A stretch of DNA of 21,928 nt. Source: a virus. A model generated the notes under the pieces. It saw only the letters and a program-made list of their open reading frames with translations. It did not search any database and was not told the origin of the DNA. The stretch's first letter is position 1; each line of letters begins with the position of its first letter. The DNA is taken from IMG/VR virus record IMGVR_UViG_3300025815_000130, positions 1 to 21,928 of that record; one strand, written 5' to 3'. The position numbers were made by a program, and so were the translations under genes. Positions 1-5,032 of this stretch are shown here, piece by piece.

Positions 1-47
1 CCTAAGTAGTGAACATAAATGTTATTCATAGCATTGTGTACTTGCAT
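1..47 (-). CDS. Partial leftward ORF cut by the window edge
   Basis: An ATG on the minus strand at 47-45 opens a frame that stays open to base 1 (15 codons, beginning MQVHNAMNN). A GGAG ribosome-binding site lies 9 bases upstream, inside the last codons of the DUF7227-like gene, so it would be the next gene of the same leftward unit. Too little is visible to suggest a function. Confidence 0.5.
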   Translation of the reverse strand, partial: MQVHNAMNNIYVHYL

Positions 48-51
48 GTTA

Positions 52-732
52 TTACACTCCTTGTGCTACTGTGTCAGCTTTACGTTTACTGCTACCATGT
101 GCAGGAAACCCAATGATTGCATCACGTTGTTTTGCACACAGTTGGCATGTAGAGCATGACACATCATCACGAATTGTGGCAGGACATACGACAATCTTAC
201 GACCCTTTGGGGTCACAGTGTTAGTTGTCTGTGCCTCTGGCAATACTGTCGCCACAGGCCCAATGCCAAGGTCATACAATGCATCTGCATGTTTGACATT
301 GTTGGCAGATAGATTGACGACAAAGCCTTTGTCATTCATACGTTTGACCACACGAGCATTATGCTTGTCAGTCAATACGGGATAGTGAGTGTAAGTGAAA
401 CCACGTTTGCCAACATTGGCATCGGCAAGTTGATCGTTGGCATCGGCATCCAAACGTTTGCCATCACCTGCAAGATCACCTGCTTGGTTGTGTCTCCACA
501 ACTGACCATCCTTGAAGGATGCCACAGTGTTGATGAATGTGTCCCATGCATCGCCACGTTCACCACTGGTCACTTTAGCCCAATGCATTGCCAATGGCCC
601 ACCATCTGCATAGCAGCCATTTTTCTTGAACTCACATTCATCAGGGCATGTAGCAGCAGATGTAGTTGTGACAGGAATAGGGCCAACCTTACGGTTACCT
701 GATTTAGGGGTAGTGTGTACTGTGTAAGTCAT
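52..732 (-). CDS. DUF7227/Gp88-like cysteine-rich protein
   Basis: This 226-aa protein has two cysteine clusters: C29, C33 and C40 (CPDECEFKKNGCYADGG) near the N-terminus, and C183, C193, C196 and C199 (CPATIRDDVSCSTCQLC) near the C-terminus. A conserved-looking RHNQAGDLAGDG stretch lies at about 80-91. From memory this matches a phage and plasmid family annotated DUF7227, which resembles mycobacteriophage Gp88. The seven cysteines suggest a metal or iron-sulphur site, but no function is established. The ATG has a good upstream site (CGGAG, 8 bases). Its own promoter and a 14-bp palindrome lie just upstream. The preceding minus-strand gene ends at 820, so this is a separate leftward transcription unit. 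The next leftward ORF starts 4 bases after its stop codon. Confidence 0.85.
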   Translation of the reverse strand: MTYTVHTTPKSGNRKVGPIPVTTTSAATCPDECEFKKNGCYADGGPLAMHWAKVTSGERGDAWDTFINTVASFKDGQLWRHNQAGDLAGDGKRLDADANDQLADANVGKRGFTYTHYPVLTDKHNARVVKRMNDKGFVVNLSANNVKHADALYDLGIGPVATVLPEAQTTNTVTPKGRKIVVCPATIRDDVSCSTCQLCAKQRDAIIGFPAHGSSKRKADTVAQGV

Positions 733-751
733 TTGCTTACTCCGTAAAAGT

Positions 752-765
752 GTCCAACGTTGGAC
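752..765. repeat. Palindrome copy 1, GTCCAACGTTGGAC
   Basis: A perfect 14-bp palindrome in the 5' leader of the DUF7227-like gene, between its promoter and start codon. With flanks it reads AACCGTCCAACGTTGGACA on the minus strand, shared with copies at 1359 and 1998 in the same orientation. The position suits an operator or an mRNA-level site. Confidence 0.75.
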
Positions 766-794
766 GGTTTCAGTTAGTGTTTATGTCTATACAT

Positions 795-823
795 GTTATA
801 TAACACTTTCACTAAAGTTTCAA
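795..823 (-). promoter_or_regulatory. Leftward promoter of the DUF7227-like gene
   Basis: On the minus strand TTGAAA (823-818), a 17-base spacer and TATAAC (800-795) form a good sigma70-type promoter, followed by ATGTATAG. Its -10 matches the TATAAC of the rightward promoters at 4661 and 15056. Transcription would start near 788, giving a leader of about 55 bases that contains the palindrome at 752-765. Confidence 0.6.
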
Positions 824-972
824 GTGTTTATATAACTGTAAGACAATAAGGTAGGATCATTCGGTTCTTTCCATCCACTGTCATAAGACAGCGACTTTTC
901 ATTAGGCGTTTTAACATTAGCCAACACTTTGGCTATCTCAAGTTTTTGCTTTAGCAGTTCAGCTTTCGTCAT
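820..972 (-). CDS. Small hypothetical protein (50 aa)
   Basis: The frame starting MTKAELLKQKLEI encodes 50 residues: a charged N-terminal helix, then a polar tail. I chose this ATG over an upstream in-frame one because it overlaps the stop of the preceding gene as TAATG, which is typical translational coupling. Its stop touches the promoter of the next leftward gene. No family is recognised. It is probably co-transcribed with the two genes to its right. Confidence 0.5.
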   Translation of the reverse strand: MTKAELLKQKLEIAKVLANVKTPNEKSLSYDSGWKEPNDPTLLSYSYINT

Positions 973-1136
973 TAGTCTGCCGCCCAGATAGATAGCAAGC
1001 AGACACCGATGTAAGGTATGCCAATCAGCAGCCAATCAGGTGTCAGTATGCCTTGTGATACAAATATCACAGTGGCAGCGAATACAATGCTTGTCAGAGC
1101 CAAGCACAGAACAGTGAGAAACTTTACGAAATACAT
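972..1136 (-). CDS. Small membrane protein, two TM segments (54 aa)
   Basis: The chosen start (MYFVKFLTVLCLAL) lies behind a CGGAG site about 8 bases upstream. A longer in-frame start upstream would add a basic leader without a better site. Residues about 4-27 and 34-52 form two hydrophobic segments split by a short GILTPDW turn, so this should be a tiny inner-membrane hairpin protein. Phage proteins of this shape include antiholins, superinfection-exclusion proteins and small membrane effectors; nothing here decides between them. It sits between a 199-aa cytosolic protein and a 50-aa ORF in one leftward operon and shares a TAATG overlap with the latter. Confidence 0.6.
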   Translation of the reverse strand: MYFVKFLTVLCLALTSIVFAATVIFVSQGILTPDWLLIGIPYIGVCLLSIWAAD

Positions 1137-1173
1137 ATTAAATCTCCGATTTACAGTTGAGTGTAAAGCCAGC

Positions 1174-1773
1174 TTACGCTGACTTCTCTTGTTTTGCAAT
1201 AGCAGATATAAGGTCATCTACGATGGTTTCAAGGTCAAGGCCGTTCAACTCACACTGTTTCAAAATGGTTTGTACCATTTTTGTACGAGTGATCGGGCCA
1301 ACAGAAACTTTAGTTTCAGACTGTTCCACAAGCTTTGCTTGTTTAGGTTCATCAGACTGTCCAACGTTGGACGGTTCAGCTTTAGCTGTAGGTTCGTCTG
1401 CTTTAGCAGCCTTACGCATAGCAGCTTGTAAAGCTGTAAGGGATGTGAAGCCTTTCTTTGAGGCTTTGATGAACTCCACACACTCAGCTTGGTTCTCATA
1501 GAACCATAGAGCTTCGGCACGACGACGACGATCAATGTTGGCAATGCCATGTGTCCGAAGGACATGAGTAGGGATTTGACCACTGTCATGAGCACTCTGT
1601 GCTTTCAGTGTGGACAGCAGCTTGCCTAGTCGAGTGTCAAAGCCATTGGCTTTAGTAGACTGTTTCACACTGTTCAGTGTGCTCCACATTTTGCCTAGGG
1701 CTTTGCCCTCTTTCACAAGAGCATCCAAAGTTGTTCCAACTTGGTTTGTTGCTTTGTTTGCTGATTTTGCCAT
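1174..1773 (-). CDS. Hypothetical leftward protein (199 aa)
   Basis: This 199-aa soluble, basic, Ala/Lys-rich protein is not recognised. Residues about 45-115 look like the folded core, with a THGIANIDRRRRAEALWFYE stretch. Residues about 120-150 are a low-complexity Glu/Pro/Ser linker. The C-terminal 45 residues (PITRTKMVQTILKQCELNG and onward) could form a small helical domain. The linker codons EPSNVGQ are encoded by copy 2 of the repeated palindrome (1359-1372), so an operator-like repeat is embedded in coding sequence. The start has an AAGGA site. The arms of a long inverted repeat (1786-1878) begin just upstream and would form the 5' leader of its mRNA. It is the first gene of a leftward operon with the 54- and 50-aa ORFs. 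Confidence 0.75.
   Translation of the reverse strand: MAKSANKATNQVGTTLDALVKEGKALGKMWSTLNSVKQSTKANGFDTRLGKLLSTLKAQSAHDSGQIPTHVLRTHGIANIDRRRRAEALWFYENQAECVEFIKASKKGFTSLTALQAAMRKAAKADEPTAKAEPSNVGQSDEPKQAKLVEQSETKVSVGPITRTKMVQTILKQCELNGLDLETIVDDLISAIAKQEKSA
1359..1372. repeat. Palindrome copy 2, inside a coding region
   Basis: A second perfect GTCCAACGTTGGAC, with the same flanks as copy 1 (TGTCC before, GGTT after). It lies inside the 199-aa gene and supplies its Glu-Pro-Ser-Asn-Val-Gly codons in a low-complexity linker. Confidence 0.75.
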
Positions 1774-1785
1774 GATACTATTCCT

Positions 1786-1878
1786 TACTAACTTATGTTA
1801 CACTTAAGAGAGTTTATATATCTCTCTCACCCTAAAGGGAGAGATATTAAACTATCTGTGTAACTGTATAAGTTAGTA
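1786..1878. repeat. Long imperfect inverted repeat (cruciform or leader hairpin)
   Basis: Arms pair in four blocks: 1786-1796 with 1868-1878 (11 bp), 1797-1803 with 1858-1864 (7 bp), 1811-1816 with 1848-1853 (6 bp) and 1818-1826 with 1839-1847 (9 bp, ATATCTCTC/GAGAGATAT). Only a 3-base bulge, a small internal loop and one single-base bulge separate the blocks. About 33 bp can pair over 93 bases. It begins 12 bases upstream of the 199-aa gene, so on the minus strand it would form that mRNA's leader. It could equally be an origin-type or protein-binding cruciform. Confidence 0.7.
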
Positions 1879-1889
1879 GTAGTAAGAGC

Positions 1890-1974
1890 CGAGTTTCCCG
1901 TGTGATCCTCTGCCCCTGCCGTTTCACGTGCGGTTGCAGGTATCTTCGATACCGAAACTGGTGTGCGAAACTCG
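1890..1974. other. Compact structured element, possible ncRNA or cis-regulatory RNA
   Basis: A perfect 8-bp closing stem (CGAGTTTC 1890-1897 with GAAACTCG 1967-1974) encloses two alternative internal folds. Fold A pairs CCTGC (1915-1919) with GCAGG (1936-1940). Fold B pairs GGTATC (1939-1944) with GATACC (1948-1953) and GTTTC (1921-1925) with GAAAC (1954-1958). A and B share bases 1939-1940 and cannot both form fully. The stretch is more GC-rich than its surroundings. It does not fit a tRNA. Strand and function are unknown. Confidence 0.45.
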
Positions 1975-1997
1975 TGTGCGTATGCGAGGCAAACACT

Positions 1998-2011
1998 GTC
2001 CAATGTTGGAC
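1998..2011. repeat. Palindrome copy 3, one mismatch
   Basis: GTCCAATGTTGGAC followed by GGTT, differing from copies 1 and 2 at one base but keeping the shared TGTCC...GGTT flanks and orientation. It sits in the divergent control region beside the TTGTGATCACAA palindrome. Confidence 0.7.
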
Positions 2012-2015
2012 GGTT

Positions 2016-2101
2016 TTGTGATCACAACAATAGCCTCACTACCCTATAGGGGTAGGGTATAAAAATGTAATCGGCAGATGCAACACACACTGTGATCACA
2101 A
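2016..2101. repeat. Pair of TGTGATCACAA palindromes
   Basis: TTGTGATCACAA at 2016-2027 is a perfect 12-bp palindrome. TGTGATCACAA recurs at 2091-2101. The 75-base spacing and repetition within a control region suggest paired repressor or regulator sites. They are not CRP sites, because the half-sites lack the N6 spacer. Confidence 0.5.
2039..2058. repeat. Small G/C-rich inverted repeat
   Basis: CTACCC (2039-2044) pairs with GGGTAG (2050-2055), or ACCCTA (2041-2046) with TAGGGT (2053-2058). An A-run follows on the plus strand, so it lacks the T-run of an intrinsic terminator in either obvious direction. It lies between the two TGTGATCACAA palindromes. Confidence 0.4.
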
Positions 2102-2239
2102 ATCACTCTGGAAAATACACTCTAAAGAGTGGCAACTGATTCCATAACAGTTGTCGCAGTTGGCTAAGTCACTGAATTTGTTGGAGCTTCTTGTGTGTTG
2201 GTGTGACATGCCTATGTGTTTGCGTTCACCTGAGCACAT
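2096..2239 (-). CDS. Possible small Cys/His-rich protein (47 aa)
   Basis: On the minus strand an ORF starting MCSGERKHIG ends with a CDNCYGISCHSLEC segment (CxxC, then C-H and C), which looks like a small zinc-binding knuckle and is unlikely in random sequence. Against it, no ribosome-binding site precedes any of its candidate ATGs, the upstream part is a GT/CA-rich low-complexity stretch, and its end overlaps a palindrome (2091-2101). It would be the most upstream leftward gene. Start uncertain; existence uncertain. Confidence 0.35.
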   Translation of the reverse strand: MCSGERKHIGMSHQHTRSSNKFSDLANCDNCYGISCHSLECIFQSDL

Positions 2240-2353
2240 GATGTGTGTGATGTGCGTCATGACGTGTGATGTGTGGGGGTAGGCGGGGGCCATGACGGGG
2301 GTGTACGTTATTGTATACACGTATCTACACAGATCAGGAAAAATGAAGTGTTA

Positions 2354-2394
2354 ACCACATTACGTATATAGTGGTTTACAGAGAACAGTGTTCC
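2354..2394. repeat. Two small dyads, AACCAC/GTGGTT and GAACAGTGTTC
   Basis: AACCAC (2354-2359) and GTGGTT (2372-2377) flank 12 bases, and GAACAGTGTTC (2384-2394) is an 11-bp odd palindrome. Both lie upstream of the first rightward promoter and could be operator half-sites. Nothing else is seen between 2240 and 2440 except GT-rich sequence (2200-2290). Confidence 0.35.
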
Positions 2395-2454
2395 AAAAAA
2401 CGTGGGATATGTAGAACGTTTTCCCTAATATTGCAGTATAGTTAAGTTTAGGGG

Positions 2455-2488
2455 TTGACATGTGGTACAGAATGTGTAAAACTATATA
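2455..2488 (+). promoter_or_regulatory. Rightward promoter P1
   Basis: TTGACA (2455-2460), a 16-base spacer, then TAAAAC (2477-2482) running into TATATATAG. The -35 is a perfect consensus. The -10 alone is mediocre, but TAWAACTATATA recurs at the same spacing at 2663 and 15056, which makes it credible. It faces the small-gene operon and lies upstream of the iteron-like repeats. Confidence 0.6.
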
Positions 2489-2502
2489 TAGAATAACTAA
2501 GA

Positions 2503-2620
2503 TGACACTATAAGTGATTACACTTTAAATGTTCACTTAGATGTTAATATAGTTAGATATAATTATACTTAACTAATATTACACTTATATGTATCACTTT
2601 AAATGTACACTTTATATGTA
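2503..2620. repeat. Iteron-like array around an AT-rich dyad
   Basis: Five direct copies of a 12-14-base unit (consensus AYCACTTWWATGT) occur at 2520-2532, 2533-2544, 2581-2592, 2593-2606 and 2607-2619. A reversed copy (CACTATAAGTG core) lies near 2504-2517. Between copies 2 and 3 is an AT-only dyad centred on TATAATTATA (2558-2567). Repeats flanking an AT-rich dyad resemble iteron origins or a cooperative operator array. The array lies between promoters P1 and P2. Confidence 0.6.
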
Positions 2621-2662
2621 ACGCCGTTAGGCGAGGAGTTTGTATATTTATTACGAAAGTTC

Positions 2663-2696
2663 TTGACAATGAGTAAAAAATCAGTAAAACTATATA
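2663..2696 (+). promoter_or_regulatory. Rightward promoter P2, overlapping an ORF start
   Basis: TTGACA (2663-2668), 16 bases, then TAAAAC (2685-2690) running into TATATACTG. It has the same architecture as P1 about 208 bases upstream. The -35 abuts the ATG of the 74-aa gene and the -10 lies within its codons 6-8, so a transcript from here would miss that gene's start and serve 2871 onward. Confidence 0.55.
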
Positions 2697-2893
2697 CTGA
2701 CGATGTTCTTTCTGAGTTTTATAATCACGTAATGAATGGAACTGTAGATCAATTGCATATCCCCCATAGTGATGTATTCTACGTGCGAGAGGCAGTGCAG
2801 AACCATTATGGCAGGAAGTTTACGTTAGAACATGTAGAGTGGGCTATGCGTATGGAAGGATGGACAGACGGTGGCGATACCAGCGAGAGTTAA
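2669..2893 (+). CDS. Hypothetical phage protein (74 aa)
   Basis: The frame from ATG 2669 (MSKKSVKLYTDDVL) encodes 74 residues. The segment LHIPHSDVFYVREAVQNHYG followed by FTLEHVEWAMRMEGW looks like a compact helical fold and resembles unnamed small proteins I recall from marine phage contigs. An in-frame ATG at 2603 exists, but it lies inside the iteron array and would add an unconserved-looking leader. No clear ribosome-binding site precedes 2669 and promoter P2 overlaps its start, so the true start could differ. It is the first rightward gene and overlaps the next by 23 bases. Confidence 0.65.
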   Translation: MSKKSVKLYTDDVLSEFYNHVMNGTVDQLHIPHSDVFYVREAVQNHYGRKFTLEHVEWAMRMEGWTDGGDTSES

Positions 2894-3167
2894 AAGTACA
2901 ATGGAACGTTTGGGATTGTCAGGCGTTAATAAACCTAAACGTACCCCTAAGCACCCAACTAAGTCACACGTAGTGATGGCTAAAGAAGGTGAAACATATA
3001 AACTAATTCGTTTTGGTGAGCAGGGTGCAAGCACTGCAGGTAAACCCAAAGCTGGTGAGTCGGACCGTATGAAAAAGAAACGTGCATCCTTTAAAGCACG
3101 TCACAGTAAAAATATTGCTAAAGGTAAGTTGAGTGCAGCTTATTGGGCAGATAAAGTTAAGTGGTAA
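2871..3167 (+). CDS. DUF6321-like small basic protein (98 aa)
   Basis: It starts at GTG 2871 behind a GGAAGGA site, inside the end of the previous gene. The 98-aa product is rich in Lys and Arg. It begins MAIPARVKSTMERLG and ends with a KASFKARHSKNI-like basic stretch and SAAYWADKVKW. That layout matches from memory a family annotated DUF6321 in phage genomes; its function is unknown to me. The basic surface suggests contact with nucleic acid, possibly packaged with DNA, but this is inference. The stop is followed by a 17-base gap to the next gene. Confidence 0.8.
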   Translation: MAIPARVKSTMERLGLSGVNKPKRTPKHPTKSHVVMAKEGETYKLIRFGEQGASTAGKPKAGESDRMKKKRASFKARHSKNIAKGKLSAAYWADKVKW

Positions 3168-3184
3168 TATAGGAGTAAATACCA

Positions 3185-3562
3185 ATGGCATCAGGAAAAG
3201 GTAAAGCCGTAGAGTTGCTATCAGGCATCACAGGCAAAGGAACAACAATGACTGCACGTTCTTTGGCGAGTGTATCAACTACACTACAGAATAAGATTCG
3301 TCGGTTAGAACGTAAAGAAACGTTGACTGCAGAACAAAAGAAAGAGCTAGCAGCTTTGAAACGTCAATTGAAAGATGTAGACAATGAAATGTCAGCAGAA
3401 GCAAGTAAAGCTGGACGTTCTTCAGCACAAGCAGCACGTGACAAAAAGATGAAGGGTAAAGTTACTCTACCGTCTACCCCTTTCAAAAAAGGTGGTATGG
3501 CTAAAAAGAAAAATTATAACAAGGGTGGTTACGCAAAATGCGGAGCCTCATATACAGGCTAA
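3185..3562 (+). CDS. Small coiled-coil basic protein with KGG tail (125 aa)
   Basis: The ATG follows AGGAG by 9 bases. Residues about 30-80 form a charged helix (TLQNKIRRLERKE through AALKRQLKDVDNEM) that reads as a coiled coil. The C-terminal 25 residues are glycine- and lysine-rich (FKKGGMAKKKNYNKGGYAK). Similar KGG-type tails occur elsewhere here (GYKKMNEGGF in the gene at 3754, MYQGGMVYAQEG in the 713-aa protein). No enzymatic motif is present. A virion-associated or DNA-binding role is possible but unproven. Confidence 0.7.
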   Translation: MASGKGKAVELLSGITGKGTTMTARSLASVSTTLQNKIRRLERKETLTAEQKKELAALKRQLKDVDNEMSAEASKAGRSSAQAARDKKMKGKVTLPSTPFKKGGMAKKKNYNKGGYAKCGASYTG

Positions 3563-3565
3563 GTT

Positions 3566-3754
3566 ATGTGGATAGGGATAATGCTTGTATGTTTTGATCC
3601 TATGGCATTGTCCTGTAAGATTATAGCAAAACCAGAACCTTTCTATACTGAACAAGCTTGTTTAGAAGAAGCAGAAAAAATAGCTACCAATATAAGAGCA
3701 GGGGGTGCTTATGCTACACCCCACTGCCACAAAGTTGAAGGAAATAGTGCCTAA
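3566..3754 (+). CDS. Small hypothetical protein with four Cys (62 aa)
   Basis: This 62-aa product begins with a hydrophobic MWIGIMLVCFDPMALSC segment and carries four cysteines (about C9, C17, C32, C54), a pattern that could form disulphides in an exported or membrane-tethered protein. Its final A of TAA is the first base of the next ATG (TAATG), so it is translationally coupled. It lies 3 bases after the preceding stop. No family name is recognised. Confidence 0.6.
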   Translation: MWIGIMLVCFDPMALSCKIIAKPEPFYTEQACLEEAEKIATNIRAGGAYATPHCHKVEGNSA

Positions 3755-3972
3755 TGCCTATACGTAAAGTTAAGGGTGGTTACAAGTGGGGTGACTCAGG
3801 TAAAGTGTATCCTACTCGTAAAGGTGCAGAGAAACAAGCTGCCGCTGCGTATGCCAGTGGTTACAAAAAAATGAATGAAGGTGGATTTATTATGGAGACA
3901 TGTGAAGGATGTCAAACACGGGGTAACTGCTTGGCAGCAGGTAAGTGTTTAAAAGGCGGTAAAGATAAATGA
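3754..3972 (+). CDS. Small basic protein with C-terminal cysteine cluster (72 aa)
   Basis: The N-terminal half (MPIRKVKGGYKWGDSGKVYP with a following TRKGAEKQAAAAYASGY) is a short basic motif I remember as recurrent in marine phage small proteins. The C-terminal part has CEGCQTRGNCLAAGKC, four cysteines in about 16 residues, which may bind metal. The two halves look like separate modules joined by MNEGGFI. It overlaps the genes on both sides by 1 and 4 bases. Confidence 0.7.
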   Translation: MPIRKVKGGYKWGDSGKVYPTRKGAEKQAAAAYASGYKKMNEGGFIMETCEGCQTRGNCLAAGKCLKGGKDK

Positions 3973-4289
3973 ATTTTACAGACTGGAAAGCTGAGTTAGA
4001 AGAACATGGATACGTAGTTACTGAAGACACTATCACTACACAACGTGGTGATGTACTTGCAGGTAAAGACCCATATGGTGGATATTACATTAGTGACTCA
4101 CGTATTCAAGACATTGTAAGTAAGAAACCTAGCAAGGTTAAGAAGGTAACTAAAAAAGTTAAGAAGGTAGCAGAAGCTGCCACTGAACTTGTAATGGAAC
4201 GTGCTCGTGACAAGAATGGACATTTTATTGCAGATGATCCTGACACTGAAGTTAACGAAGCATGGGTAGTTAAAACTAAGAAAAAATAA
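3969..4289 (+). CDS. Hypothetical protein with lysine/valine-rich linker (106 aa)
   Basis: Residues 1-50 look like a small folded domain (FTDWKAELEEHGYVV and GGYYISDSRIQDIV). Residues about 52-68 are a Lys/Val repeat (KPSKVKKVTKKVKKV), and the C-terminal part (RARDKNGHFIADDPDTEVNE) is acidic. That last stretch resembles the ends of other marine phage small proteins. It overlaps the previous gene by 4 bases (ATGA) and the next by one. Function unknown. Confidence 0.65.
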   Translation: MNFTDWKAELEEHGYVVTEDTITTQRGDVLAGKDPYGGYYISDSRIQDIVSKKPSKVKKVTKKVKKVAEAATELVMERARDKNGHFIADDPDTEVNEAWVVKTKKK

Positions 4290-4648
4290 TGACCCAATAT
4301 TCAATAGGTAAACCAGCACGTAGGAAGTCTGTCTATGGTCACAATGAAACCACAGCAGTAGAAGACGTGTATACTTGCCCTGCTAACTGTACAGCAGAAG
4401 TTACATATATCCTTGTAGCTAATGGTGGTGGTAGCACTAATGATGTCACTATTCAGTGGTACGTAGCAGCAGATGCTTATACGTCACACTTCCTAAACGA
4501 TAAGAGTTTAGCTGGTAATGGCTATCACGAGTTCTCTACTATTGACCTTGTATTACAACCAGGTGATAAGATTCAGATAGTACCTAATGCAGCAGGACAC
4601 ATTGATAGCATTGTTACTGTAACTGAAACGTTTGTACCTATTGGTTAA
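4289..4648 (+). CDS. Small beta-sandwich virion protein, decoration-like (119 aa)
   Basis: The product is almost all predicted beta strand. It starts by overlap with the preceding stop (TAATG). After a basic leader, its strands VYTCPA, ILVANGGGS, LVLQPGDKIQIV and IVTVTE line up in order with VYTVPA, LTVANITAS, KIVLETTDIIKV and IVSVLE of the 110-aa protein at 20743-21075, so the two are probably paralogues. Small beta-sandwich proteins of this size often decorate capsids or sit on tails; the exact place is inference. It ends the first small-gene run and is followed by a promoter-bearing gap. Confidence 0.65.
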   Translation: MTQYSIGKPARRKSVYGHNETTAVEDVYTCPANCTAEVTYILVANGGGSTNDVTIQWYVAADAYTSHFLNDKSLAGNGYHEFSTIDLVLQPGDKIQIVPNAAGHIDSIVTVTETFVPIG

Positions 4649-4660
4649 TGCATAACGGGG

Positions 4661-4697
4661 TTGCATTATTGTCTATAGTATGTTATAACTATATATG
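4661..4697 (+). promoter_or_regulatory. Rightward promoter P3, for the DUF1127 and lysis genes
   Basis: TTGCAT (4661-4666), 17 bases, then TATAAC (4684-4689) continuing as TATAACTATATATG. That 14-mer is identical to the one in the coat-protein promoter at 15078. Transcription would start near 4696, just before the hairpin at 4700-4749. Confidence 0.6.
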
Positions 4698-4699
4698 AT

Positions 4700-4749
4700 A
4701 TAACTATCTCTGGTAGCAAAAGTTACCGATAACATAAGGAGATAGTTAT
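4700..4749 (+). promoter_or_regulatory. Leader hairpin sequestering SD and AUG of the DUF1127 gene
   Basis: ATAACTATCTC (4700-4710) pairs perfectly over 11 bp with GAGATAGTTAT (4739-4749). The right arm contains part of the AGGAG ribosome-binding site and two bases of the start codon. Inside is a second hairpin, GGTAGC-AAAA-GTTACC (4712-4727, one G-U pair). With a start near 4696, the extreme 5' end of the transcript would mask its own translation start. Confidence 0.65.
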
Positions 4750-5032
4750 GAAAGAATGGTTTAAAAAAGTATTTGTTGCCTTTATTGAGGCACGTCAGGC
4801 TGAAGCAAATCGTCGTATTGCAGCAATGCATTTGTATCGCATGACAGACCGTGAGCTAAACGATATTGGCATTGGTCGTGGAGATATTAAACGAGTTGTC
4901 TATGAAACCGAGAACGAAGTCAAAACTGAAAAACAAGGCACCAATAGTCCGAAAAACAAAAACAATGTCTCGTGGCGGCAGTACATCTACAGTAAACTCG
5001 GCTGGGAACTACACAAAGCCAACCATGCGTAA
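4748..5032 (+). CDS. DUF1127 domain protein (94 aa)
   Basis: Residues about 15-52 carry the DUF1127 signature, ARQAEANRRIAAMHLYRMTD and RELNDIGIGRGDIKRVVYE. This is a small-protein domain common in alphaproteobacteria. Members there are linked to stress and sRNA networks, and Rhodobacter CcaF1 is reported to bind RNA. Residues 53-94 are an extra polar tail; its last 22 residues overlap the next gene in another frame and look like chance read-through. An AGGAG site precedes the ATG, buried in the 4700-4749 hairpin. It is an unusual cargo between structural-type genes and a candidate host-manipulation gene. Confidence 0.8.
   Translation: MKEWFKKVFVAFIEARQAEANRRIAAMHLYRMTDRELNDIGIGRGDIKRVVYETENEVKTEKQGTNSPKNKNNVSWRQYIYSKLGWELHKANHA

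Noticed and set aside
71-702. Plus-strand ORFs opposite the DUF7227-like gene
   Set aside because: They lack ribosome-binding sites and show no protein-like pattern; the minus-strand frame has conserved cysteine motifs.
1890-1974. Possible tRNA
   Set aside because: The closing stem is 8 bp, but neither strand yields a T-arm, D-arm and anticodon arm in the right places.
2016-2101. CRP/FNR-type binding sites
   Set aside because: The palindrome TGTGATCACA has no spacer between half-sites, unlike CRP (N6) or FNR (N4).
2603-2668. Earlier ATG for the first rightward gene
   Set aside because: It lies within the iteron array, and the extra 22 residues look unlike the rest of the protein.
4866-4964. 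Earlier start for the 62-aa gene
   Set aside because: The extra 33 residues are the out-of-frame image of the DUF1127 domain.
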